From contig CAJSYZ010000007.1 of the NCBI GenBank assembly GCA_910574455.1, positions 2,983,773 through 3,047,772 on the forward strand: a stretch of DNA of 64,000 nt, read 5' to 3'. This stretch comes from Trichaptum fuscoviolaceum. Taxonomy: Eukaryota > Basidiomycota > Agaricomycetes > Hymenochaetales > Trichaptaceae. The notes beneath the pieces were generated by a model. It searched no databases and was not told where the DNA came from. It saw nothing but the letters and a program-made list of their open reading frames with translations. Both the position numbers and the translations under genes were made by a program. Every line of letters begins with the position of its first letter. The first letter of the stretch is position 1. Of the stretch, positions 44,775-54,816 are shown piece by piece.

Positions 44775-45035
44775 GTACTATAAGAGTAGTAGTAGTAAAG
44801 TTACGTCATGCGAAGATCACCCACTGGCATCGGGACCGTGATCACGTCGCATAAAATAATGATGATTTATTGCTTGCGTTCAAGTTGTCTTCCCTCGCTT
44901 ATCCACCTCCAACAACGGCCTTTTATCCCCTTGTTGATGCTCGCTCTTCGTGCGCGCACTGCAAGGAGAAGCTGAGCTCAGGTTATCTCTCGTGGATGTA
45001 CCCATTGTGACCGTGGTGAAGGAAGAGCGCTAATA

Positions 45036-48000
45036 ATGGTGGCTGGATCTGCGATCGTGAGTACGACTTGGAATACATCTTCTCGGAGTTTATAAGTGGA
45101 AGCTGAGACAACGTATCTATAGGCTGCTCTGGTCTTGCTCCAAGTTTCAGGGGGTCTTTGGCAGACACACGTCCGTGAAGCTGAAGTAAACGACCCTTCG
45201 GAAGATGTGGTACCGAAATCGCTGTCACTGTCGTCGCGTTTCGCTGCACTTGAAGCTATGAAGCTTACTGTTGCGCTCGCTATTCTACTCGTATATCGAA
45301 GGAGACGGAAGAGCGAGCAAGAATGGAAGCGCGAGCATAGAAGAAACGAGACTGAGGAGCTTCCATTGAACGAGACGAATGGGACTGGGGAAGGACTGGG
45401 AAGCCTGCACGACCTCCACGAGCCCCTAGGAAACGGCTTTTCATCTACTCGCGGGAACCTAAGAGCATATTCTTTGCAGCTGGGCTCGGGTGTGTCGTAT
45501 GTGGCTTTGACTACCATCTCATTCCTACTCGCGACAAAATCTTACTTCGTGAGTAATCATTCATGTACCTGTACCTTCTCAGCTTTTCTGACTGTTTCTT
45601 CTCTCTAGACATTGTCTATTTATGAATCAGACATAATTGATCCTTTGCATGTCTACCTCTCAGCATCCATCGTCCCTTTGCTATCTGCTGCTATACTATT
45701 TATTTTGTTAAAGCAATTAATTTCTCCTCAACAATGGATTGGCATCGTTTTACAGGTGATTCAGTTTGTTATCGATCTTGTATAATAGCAACTATTGTGT
45801 CTAACTGCTTGCTATTTAGATTTCTGGTATCTATAGTGCTCAGGTATGCGGTCTACGAAGAAAGGACGAAGGGTACTGTACTTTGAACGGCATCACTAAC
45901 GAATTTCGATAGGCTTTACAGCTTACTTCAAATATATCTTGGTCATTGCTTTGCATAATTATCGCACTTGCGTTATTCACGTCCTTCACATTTGTCGGCC
46001 TCGAATTTGTAAGCTTCTACGTTTTACTAATTCTCCAAATTGTCCCTCAATCTTGTAGTACAGGTGTATAGGTTGCACGACAGGAAGGATCCTCATGGAC
46101 TTAACATTGTCCTTTTTGCATCGGCATTATTCGTACACCTATCAATCGTAATATCTGCGAAGCTATTTTATTCATCATATGAAGATATAAGAGTCTCAGC
46201 TATATCTTCCGGCTCTTTCACCTCCTTACTACTTCGCTCCGGCATTGATATTACATCCATTTTGGTCATATTCTGTGAGTAGCTGTCTTTTGTTTCAGCC
46301 CTTTCATAGTTCTGATAGATATGACCTTCAAGACCACGATGTCGTGACATTTGCCGTCAGCTCGTTATTCTCAGTTGCGATGCTTTCACTTTACTCGCAT
46401 GTGCTACGCGGTGTATTAACAATCAATGACATTTCCGCAAGTACAGTGTCACTTCTTGGTTTCTTAATCTACTTAGCTGGTAGAAACGCCCTCCCTCCCA
46501 GCCCATCAACGCACTTCGAGAAAGTTGTAAGTGCTTCTGAGTTAAACGTGTTTATTGTAGTATATCTAACAACTAGCCAGCCTTGGACGAAAAGAGCAAG
46601 CCCTATTTTTATTTTTCTTCCACTTTTCGCGACATTTGCGTATCTGGGGTACTCTACTTTTAGTTTTGAAGTCAGGCACGACATGCTCGGGACTAAATCG
46701 GCATCGTCAGGAGCATATTTAGATTCAATCTTCACCGACCTTCTACTCCTGCCGCCGCCTCCTCCTCCACCCCCTGGATGTTCTCGTGAACCTCTACCCT
46801 CCTTGCGGTACTACGAGGGCAACAGGTCATATCATGAGTTCGATGATGTGCTATTGATCGTCTTCTTTAGTCATCCACGATATGATATCAATTTGGATTA
46901 TTACAAAGACGTGTACTCGGAGTTTTTCCCTAATGTAAGTTCACGAATTGTCCTTTCCTTAGGTGTGAAGCTCAAAATGTCTCACAGATGGTTTTTGTGG
47001 GCCCAAGGAACAGAGAAGACTTGGGATTCAATCATTCTTATGACGTTCTTGTCGATTCATACGAAGCAGACGAAGATCTAAGTGATTGGAATAATTATAA
47101 AATGGCAGGGAGGGTACGTCTTATAGTCCACGACTCGCACCTTTAAGTTTTCTGACGCTGCAGGCGACATAAGATGGCACATCATATGCTATACACAGTA
47201 CTTACTACACCCCCATATTCAAACGGCTGCTACAATGGATACCTCTGGGCGCCGTTTGATACACTCCTCAACGTACCTCGTCTGCAACAATTTGACCAAA
47301 ATAAGACATGGTACTTCTCGCCGTGGGCCGAGTACGTGCCGAATATTGCGATGAATGAGACGGCACAGATGAACGCAAGTTTCCATGCGCCTCCAGCGAG
47401 GATTTCCCCGGACCCCGCGAAGAACCTGTCGGAAGGATTTACTGGTTGGTGGGTTGATTGGTGGTGGGGGTGAGTGTGTTAGTGTACCCAATGCGTTGCT
47501 ATCTGTGCTGATAAGCAATTGCGAGTAGTGACCCGCACTTCGGAATCCCAGTGTGCATGCCAGCATTCCAGCAGGTCCCTCTGGAGATGCGCGAATTGAT
47601 GTCTTCACGGTACCTCAATGACACGACCCGATTTCTCGGTGGTTCTGCTGATACACTGTACATCCCTGAGAGGCTCAAGGGAGACTTCCTTCATGTCCTT
47701 GGACTCTTCTTAAACACAAGCTGCTTCCTGGAGATCGCAGTGCCTACTACTGTTCATTTAATTATACCTGAGAATGATACGATTCAATTCGTTGACCATG
47801 TGCGTAGCATCTCCTCTCACTGAAGACCTGTAACCTATGCTGACTTATTCTAGTGGTGGATATGGGACCCTCCCTTCAACTCATCATTCGTACGTCAGAT
47901 TTGGCAAAAAGGAATGGAGGTGGATACCTTCCACACTTTCCATTGGGGCGATAAAGGGGAAGACGGAAAATGGCGAGCGATTCCAGAAAATATCGAGGAC

Positions 48001-48090
48001 GTCAGACTTTTGCTCAGAGAATCGGCCAAACGGCAGAACGTGTCTTTGGGTCAAGATCCTATCACGGATACTAACGTGATACGAAGGTGA
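45036..48090 (+). CDS. Sugar-transporter-like / glycosyltransferase-like fusion protein
   Basis: About eleven exons join into one frame of roughly 800 residues. ATG 45036 (MVAGSAI), then ALVLLQVSGGLWQTHVREAE, RFAALEAMKLTVALAILLVY, YVALTTISFLLATKSYFTLS and about eight further membrane helices (LLSAAILFILLKQLISPQQW, LLCIIIALALFTSFTFVGLE). This layout resembles nucleotide-sugar transporters. After a last helix (FIFLPLFATFAYLGYSTFSF) and a Pro-rich linker (LLLPPPPPPPPGC) a soluble part follows: VLLIVFFSHPRYDINLDYYK, MVFVGPRNREDLGFNHSYDV, CYNGYLWAPFDTLLNVPRLQ, DKTWY-type motifs, WWVDWWWG and TFHTFHWGDKGEDGKW. This resembles lumenal glycosyltransferase-like domains (possibly STELLO/DUF288-like), with N-glycosylation sites (NETAQMNAS). 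Predicted Golgi or ER protein. Both domain names are tentative; the physical fusion is well supported by continuous frame. Confidence 0.7.
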
Positions 48091-48355
48091 TCGCAGTCAT
48101 GATTTCTATCTCCAGCTGAAAACTGCGTACTGTCTACAATCTTAACTGGGACCGCATGATCGAGCATCGCTGTGTTCCAGACAGGCCGGGCACAAACGCG
48201 CCACTATCTATCGAAATTGTGCAATATTTGTATTCAAAATGGTTCCGTATCTACAGCATACTAAAAGAATCCAGATGGGTTCGAACACTTGAAGTGGAAA
48301 CTTAGCAAGAGATTTGTTCTTACCCGCGGCCTCGTTTCTTCGTACTCGGAGAAGC

Positions 48356-49783
48356 CTATTCTTTGTCCGTGAGGTCAACTTCGTGCATGTCGTCCCCATA
48401 GTCGCTATCAGACGAAGCTTCCTTCTCATTGTTTTCACTGCCTGCTTCGCTTCTCTCATCTTCGTCGTTCCTCTTGTCCGTGACTTCAATTTCACCGTCA
48501 TTCTCATTATCAGGCTCTGTGTCGTCTTTGTTCTTTTCGGCGTCCTTTCCTATGCTACCCAAGTTAGTCAGAGCTAGTACAGGACAAAGTGACAAAGTCA
48601 TCTATACCGGTTAGTTAAGTCCAGTATTGCGACGAAGAATGCAAACCACAAGAAGAGCATCGCTGCAAGGACCAGGTAGAACTAAACAATACAACGGAAT
48701 GCATGAAAGGAGACCATTCATTAGCAAATCAAGTAGAGTTTGGTTAGGGACGTACAGCATTCCCAAACCTCAATGTGGCAGCGCCACTGCTCAGTTTCTT
48801 GACATTGTGCGAGGTCGTTCCCAGAACTACGATATCGATCAAGAATATGAAGAAAACCAGGAATGCACAGAGACCCGCAACGAAGCCGGTGACTGATTTG
48901 TGCTTGCGTGCTGTGGCGGAGTTCTGCGTATCATCGTCACTTTTTTCGACGTTGTCGTCTTCTTTGGACTCTTCTTCTTCTTCGAGTTCGGGCTTTTCTG
49001 ATTTAGAAGATTTCTTGTTGAATATGTCAGGCTTGAGGAGCGCAAGGACACATATGCCGATGGCGGGTATTAATAGCATCCAAGCTGGCTTGAGTATCAG
49101 CCTATCTGAAAGTTTAATTCACAATGCTGCGAGTTTGACATACCTAGTAGATGGAATATGAAAAGCCCTGTCGCGAAGCGGGAGATGGCTTTTGTAACGC
49201 TTGAGAATGGACCCGGACTGTGTGCCAAGCATGTGGAGTGAAAACATGGTGAATGACGATAAAAGAAAAACCTACACTTCATCAAAATTCCATCCCAGGT
49301 GAGCAGGAGAGCAGCCGCCACCAGATGAGCTCGTATGTTTGAATGGTCCGACGCCAACGCTAAGAAGAGGGAATCAGCGCTTGACTCAAACATGGTAAAT
49401 CTAACATACGTGTTCGTAATCGCAGATGAGCAATAACCCCAGACACCGAACTGAACATTGCCACTTGCTTTGTCGATCTTCGCGTCAACGGCGACGTCCA
49501 GAGAAAAGAGATAAATGGGATGTATTAAAGGCGCCGAGAATGCCACGAAGAAAAGAAAGATGAAAGCCAGGAAGAGCAGGGCAAGTATCGCCAATGGCGC
49601 CCATGTACCCATCCCTGAAGCGTGTGGGCTCTCTTTCTTTGTCTCTTGAGATTCAATGTCTGTCTCTTCTTCATTCGAGTTTGTGTCGGACTCATCGTCG
49701 GAATGCTCTGCTTCTTCACTTTCTTTCACATCTTCGTCAGCCACGTCGGACTCGACTTCTTGCGGTTGTTTTCTCCTCGCCAT
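48356..49783 (-). CDS. SUR7/PalI family membrane protein
   Basis: ATG at 49783. An acidic cytosolic N-terminus (EESEEAEHSDDESDTNSNEE) is followed by a first helix (LAILALLFLAFIFLFFVAFS), a lumenal or extracellular loop with the family's GVWGYCSSAIT (the Gly-x-x-Gly-Tyr-Cys motif), further helices FSSVTKAISRFATGLFIFHL, LLIPAIGICVLALLKPDIFN and LCAFLVFFIFLIDIVVLGTT, then FYLVLAAMLFLWFAFFVAIL. The C-terminal tail is again strongly acidic (DDTEPDNENDGEIEVTDK), TAG at 48356. Family roles are eisosome organisation (Sur7) and ambient pH sensing (PalI/Rim9). The long acidic tails on both ends are unusual for either. About six introns. Confidence 0.8.
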
Positions 49784-50287
49784 AGCTGCACAGATTTAGC
49801 GACTTCTTAGAAATCCACTTGTCAGATAGCATGTATAAGAAATGTAGACAAGGCTGCCAGCAAGATCTTTGCGCCCGACCCGAGGGAGACGGTTTGCACC
49901 TTGCAAAGCAATGTGGTTGGTACGTTCCGTGCAGATTGGCAAAGCATAGCAAAGGAGATCCAAAGCAACACAGTTGTGTTCATTTCACTTGCAGGAGACT
50001 GAATAGTCAGAATTCGGGTTGTCCTGGTTTTGAGAGATGTGAGAAGGTCGTAACACGCCTACTAAGCGCCCCAGGGTTCACACTGCTAGCGGCATAATTT
50101 GCCTTATAAGGAAGGTTTACTTCCTAAAGTAGCAGGTGCCAGCCTGAGTATTCCTTGCGAGCGCTAATTTCTTCTTGACTTCTTCATCATGGTCGACATG
50201 CAGTGCGAACTCTCCTTGACGCTCTCACCTATCCACAACCATCTCCATAAAAGCGACTAGATTACTTCCTCCCCGTCCATCATAATA
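49784..50287. other. Divergent promoter region
   Basis: Serves the SUR7/PalI-like gene and the peroxiredoxin. No TATA box that I trust. The open frame 49819-50097 has Cys-rich content but no support as a gene. Confidence 0.5.
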
Positions 50288-51366
50288 ATGTCAAAACACC
50301 GTCTCATAGGACAGAAGGCGCCGGAATTCACGCTTCGCAACTCTGACAACGAGGAATTTAATTTCAAGCCTGTGTCCGACGACAAGAGGCCTACTGCGCT
50401 GTTCTTCTATCCTCAATCAGGTGTGTATACATTGGCAAAGATATCTCTCCCTGTATTCTGAAGTTTGGTGCAGGCACTTATGGGTGTACGAAGGAAGCAT
50501 GTCAGTTCAACTCTGCATTGAATGGTACGGGTTGCCACATCGCAATAATGACATATGCACTTGGCATCTAATGTCGCATTCAGAGGATCCGGTATTCAAG
50601 AATACGAATGTCCGTGTAATCGGGATCTCACCTGACTCAGTCACAAAGCAGAAGAAGTTCGTAGACAAGAATCATCTGACGGTATGTGACCTGAAATTCT
50701 GCGGATTGGCAGAGGCTGAAGTATGCATGTCTTCAGTATTCCATTTTAAGCGACGAGAAGGGCGAAGCTCGGCAATTGTACTCTGTCACCCGAGGGCTGA
50801 TGGGTTTGACGACGTCGAGTGAGTTGCATGTCTTGTTTTAGTACTACCCGAGGTCTCTTTGAACGTTTACTTTGCAAGGCCGCGTGACTTTTGTGATTGA
50901 TGATGAAGGCATCGTCAAGTGAGTTATCGCACCTAATTACTGGAATCTCTATCGAAAATCACGATTCTAATCCTTCTTCAAACCCAGGGATGTTTTGGAT
51001 ACTACACTTAACTTTGCCGCACATCACAGATTTGTACAGAACTGGCTGGAGACGCAAGTCAAGCAAAAGAAACCTGAATCTCAACCTATCAATGGGGAGG
51101 GGTTGTCCGTATTGGATGACGCAAGATCGTCCAGCGAAACGCGTGTCAATACCGAACCCGCCAACGCTGCTGATCAAACCAATGTAAATGGAGACCGCAG
51201 AGAACCGCTCACCAGTGCGGACGTCGGAGCCAAGCCAGAAACTCCTGGGACTGTGAATGAGGCTGAGACGAACGCGACCAAAGCACGCTCTACAGACACC
51301 GCTGTAGACCCAGTGCCTACGCCATCAGTAGCGGTTACGCCTGCACCCACACAGACTGTCTCTTAA
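50288..51366 (+). CDS. Peroxiredoxin Q / Dot5-type thioredoxin peroxidase
   Basis: Reduces peroxides with thioredoxin; the yeast homologue Dot5 is nuclear. ATG 50288: MSKHRLIGQKAPEFTLRNSD, then PTALFFYPQS joined to GTYGCTKEACQFNSALN. The two Cys five residues apart are the peroxidatic and resolving pair of atypical 2-Cys PrxQ. It continues EDPVFKNTNVRVIGISPDSV, KKFVDKNHLT, YSILSDEKGEARQLYSVTRG, RVTFVIDDEGIV and RDVLDTTLNFAAHHRFVQNW. Five introns. A ~100-residue Thr/Ala/Pro-rich tail after the fold (from KQKKPESQPINGEGL to TPAPTQTVS) is an unusual extension. Fold and catalytic residues are complete. Confidence 0.92.
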
Positions 51367-52877
51367 CCCATCCCTTAATTATGTATTGTTCTCGACGATA
51401 TATGTACATGTAGTACGTGTTTCTTCCCTTAATGCCCCTTTCTGCGCCTGATGTACTTTTAACGTCTCGGATCGTTCGACGTCTAATTTTTAATTATGTT
51501 GACATATAGGAGCAGGTTGTGTAACGTCTTCATCGATGGCCATGTGAAGGTAGAGTATGGAAACGCAGACTCAGACTTAGCTACGCTCGCGAGTCCCTTG
51601 CTTCAATGTTAGCTACTGTGATCGTGATACAGGCAGACTAACGTGAATAGCAGCTTTGAACTCATCTTAGACGTTCAGAAAGAACGCTTGCAGTTCAGCA
51701 ACACACCTGCTCAAATCAGGACCACCGTTGTCAATGTAGGGAACATGCAAAAACTGCGATCTGAGGATGTAGCGCGTGAAGTCACTTGTATTCTGCTTAT
51801 GAACCAAATTTGGTTTGGGTGAGCAAAAAATGTGAAAAGGATGCGCCCTTTGGTCCGGGGGTACAGAAGACATGTCAATCATATCAGTCATGCCGAGAAT
51901 GACACGGAAAGTAGCAACCTTCGCACAACATTGATGTATAGAACGAGTACTCGTCCCCTGGTATCGGTTTTCCAATGAGAATAGGCTCATCCTATGCCGA
52001 CAGGGAGCGGAGGTATTTTGTACAGTCGCAGAGATGGTATCCGAATTCCAGAGGTGTGGGAGAATTCAAGAAGTTGCCAGTGACGGAGAGTTCCAATTAC
52101 CGTGACAGTGTCAAGGGCCTCTTCAATCCGAGTCTACAATACTTGCTGGCCCCGCTACTATGCGCGAACTTGAAGAAAATTGACATGACATGACTTACAA
52201 ATGGACATGATCACTAATCAGCTTGACTTATCAGGTGCGTCAACATGAATTGTCTGGTAAGTAGTTCTGGATAACCCGAACCGTGCAACAGCCGGTCGTT
52301 TCAACTTTCTCTGAAACAGACCTGAAACAATCCTCAGGCTGGAGGTACAGAAGCTTGGAAATGCTTGAGTCTTACGATGGAGGAAGTGAATGTCGATGAG
52401 CCGCCTGGAAGAATGGATGATTCGGGAGTAGATGATGAGAGCAGGTAGACATTCAGACTTCTCAAACCAGCTGAGGGTCGGACCTTCGCAGCTTGGAGAG
52501 TCCACGTTATTGTATTTTAACGAAAGTCAAACGAAATGTAGAAGAGCTTGAATAACAATGAAGACCAGTAAGCAGCATTTTAGGGCAGGGCGGTAAATCC
52601 CTTGAATTTGACACTGGCAGGGTCGCGAAATCATGTGCCACTCAAGCTGGCACTGGCAGTTCTACCCTACCGGTTCATGATGACACCAGGCGGTACACTT
52701 CGACCACAGGCATCTTACCGGGTACTTATATCACGTTCTCTCCTCTATCACCTTTCCCATTTGCTGTCCTCATTCTTCCTCAACTCATCATAAACTCTCT
52801 CTCCCCGCCACCTGTGAAGAACAAGGTCTTTCAGAGACCACAACGAGCACCGCCCGGTCCTATCAAGTCGAGACACG
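51367..52877. other. Gene-poor spacer
   Basis: 1.5 kb. A minus-strand frame 51990-51667 (SSVPPDQRAHPFHIFCSPKP...) has gene-like composition but no start context or joined exon, so it may be a relic. The last 150 bp are a pyrimidine-rich promoter for the next gene. Confidence 0.5.
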
Positions 52878-54561
52878 ATGATTGAGACTGCATTGACAAA
52901 ATTACTTGGTATCACCAGGTGAGTGTTCTGTTTACCCGAGGAATAAGGTCTCTTACGCCTCGTACTTCTCGTTCATGTAGGCCTGTTGTTCAAGGTGGCA
53001 TGCAATGGTATGTGTTCAAATGGCTGGTGCCACAAAGCAGCGATCATGGCTAGTGGCGTGAACGAGATATGGACAAGAACTACCATTGCTCCGTACCTGT
53101 GCCTCTAAACCCAATGACCTGCTTCGCCTGAAGCTACGTGTAGCCGGATTCTTATCAACATCATTTATAGGGTGGGATACCCGAAGCTCGCAGCGGCAGT
53201 ATCAAATGCAGGTGGTCTAGGTACACATATGATCTTTCTATCACCGATCAGACTCGGACTTCTCACTGCTCAATTGTTCACTGGCTTGTAGGGATTTTGA
53301 CGGCCCTCACTCAACCAAATCCTGAAGCACTTCGCCAGGCGATCCGCGAGACCCGGCAGCTCACAGACAAGCCGTTTGGCGTCAACATAACAATCCTCCC
53401 CACGATAACGCCACCCGACTATGCAGGCTATGCGCGCGCTGCTGTTGAGGAAGGTGTACGGATCTTCGAGACTGCCGGAAACAATCGTGAGTTTGTCTTT
53501 CAAGTTGTAAGGTTAGGTTTGTGCTGATGATATGCCATCCGCTTAGCCGGAAAGCTGATGCAGTACCTGAAGGATAACAAATGCATTATTATCCATAAAT
53601 GTACCACTATTCGCCACGCAAAGGTAAGTTCATCCACTCTGCATGAAAAAACGAGCCGTAAACCCGCTCCTTACAGTCTGCCGCACGCAAAGGTGTTGAT
53701 GTTTTGAGCATTGATGGCTTTGAATGTAAGTACCCACTTTGCTTTGAATTCAATTTAACAATTGATCACGGCCTAGGTGCTGGCCATCCCGGAGAGGAAG
53801 ATATTGGTGGACTAGTCCTTGTGAGTCCAGCCCCACAATGTGCCAGTGATGCATTCGTCTGATGTTTATTTTCGTCTCGTGCGTGAAAGCTTGCAAGGGC
53901 CGCTCAGGAGTTGAACGTGCCATACATCGCCTCCGGCGGCATTGCTGACGGAAGGGGTCTTGCAGGTGCCTTAGCATTAGGTGCAGTAGTGCGTATATTC
54001 AGCTGACCTTTGCATGACGTATGTACTCATTGTGTTCTTTAAAGGGAGTCAACATGGGTAAGATCATCGCATAGTATTGGTATGTACTTGTAAACTAACT
54101 GGCCTGCAGGCACTAGGTTTATGTGCACGGTGGAGAGGTGTGTCGTCATGAATGTGAAACTCACAATTGTTACTAACGTTTATTGGTATAGTCCGATCCA
54201 CCAAAACATCAAGGAGGAGATCGTGAAGTCGACGGAGCTTGACACTGTTCACATTTTCCGGACGTTACACAACACCGCGCGTGTTTACAAAAACAAGGTA
54301 TCCGAACAAGTGGTCGCCATCGAACGCCGTCCTGGAGGAGCGAAGTTCGAGGACGTTCGGGACCTCGTGTCTGGCGCGCGGGGCAGACAGGTTTTTGAGA
54401 AGGGTGACAAAGACTTTGGGATCTGGTCAGCCGGAATCTCGTGTGGCCTCATTAATGATATCCCAACGTGTGCGGTACTAATGGACAACATCGAGCGCGA
54501 CGCTGAGCAGATCATCGGCGGCTTGCAGAAACTGGTAGTGAAACCTAAAGCAAAGCTTTAA
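52878..54561 (+). CDS. Nitronate monooxygenase (2-nitropropane dioxygenase family)
   Basis: FMN enzyme that oxidises alkyl nitronates such as propionate 3-nitronate. ATG 52878: MIETALTKLLGI, then TRPVVQGGMQW, VGYPKLAAAVSNAGGL, ILTALTQPNPEALRQAIRET, KPFGVNITILPTITPPDYAG, IFETAGNN, CIIIHKCTTIRHAK, SAARKGVDVLSIDGFE, CAGHPGEEDIGGLVLLARAA (the family's catalytic/flavin His in GHPG), VPYIASGGIADGRGLAGALA, GVNMGTRFMCTVE and SPIHQNIKEEIVKSTELDTV, ending VVKPKAKL. About nine introns, several exons under 50 bp. The phosphate-binding GGIADG and the GTRF motif are intact. Probably a detoxification enzyme of the cytosol or mitochondria. Confidence 0.93.
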
Positions 54562-54760
54562 TCCAGCATATATCTCGATATAGTAATAGCATGTATTTAT
54601 TCGACCCGATCATATTTCTGTTTTTGGAAATAGGCTCTAGACCGAGATCGGATCGACGTTCAAATGCTTCCTGATACGATGAGGTCATGGTGGGTTCATG
54701 GGCGTCACCACTAAACTTGGTCCTAGTATGATGATGGTGCCGAATTTGCTTGCAGTGAGG

Positions 54761-54768
54761 TATAAAAG
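54761..54768 (+). promoter_or_regulatory. TATA box of the HAM1-like gene
   Basis: TATAAAAG, 56 bp upstream of the ATG at 54817, one of the few canonical TATA boxes in the window. Confidence 0.7.
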
Positions 54769-54785
54769 AGGCCTGCGTTGTCTCC

Positions 54786-54803
54786 ATGCATCAATGCAAA
54801 TAA
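54786..54803 (+). promoter_or_regulatory. Five-codon upstream ORF
   Basis: ATG-CAT-CAA-TGC-AAA-TAA, ending 13 bp before the main start at 54817. Its ATG is only ~20 bp after the likely transcription start set by the TATA box, so scanning ribosomes may often skip it. Confidence 0.5.
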
Positions 54804-54816
54804 CTTTCAAGCAGCG

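Noticed and set aside
48208..48614. Hydrophobic plus-strand frames opposite the SUR7/PalI tail
   Set aside because: Antisense shadow of an acidic, GA-rich coding tail.
49819..50097. Cys-rich 92-codon frame between two divergent genes
   Set aside because: Lies in the shared promoter region, with no recognised domain or splice partner.
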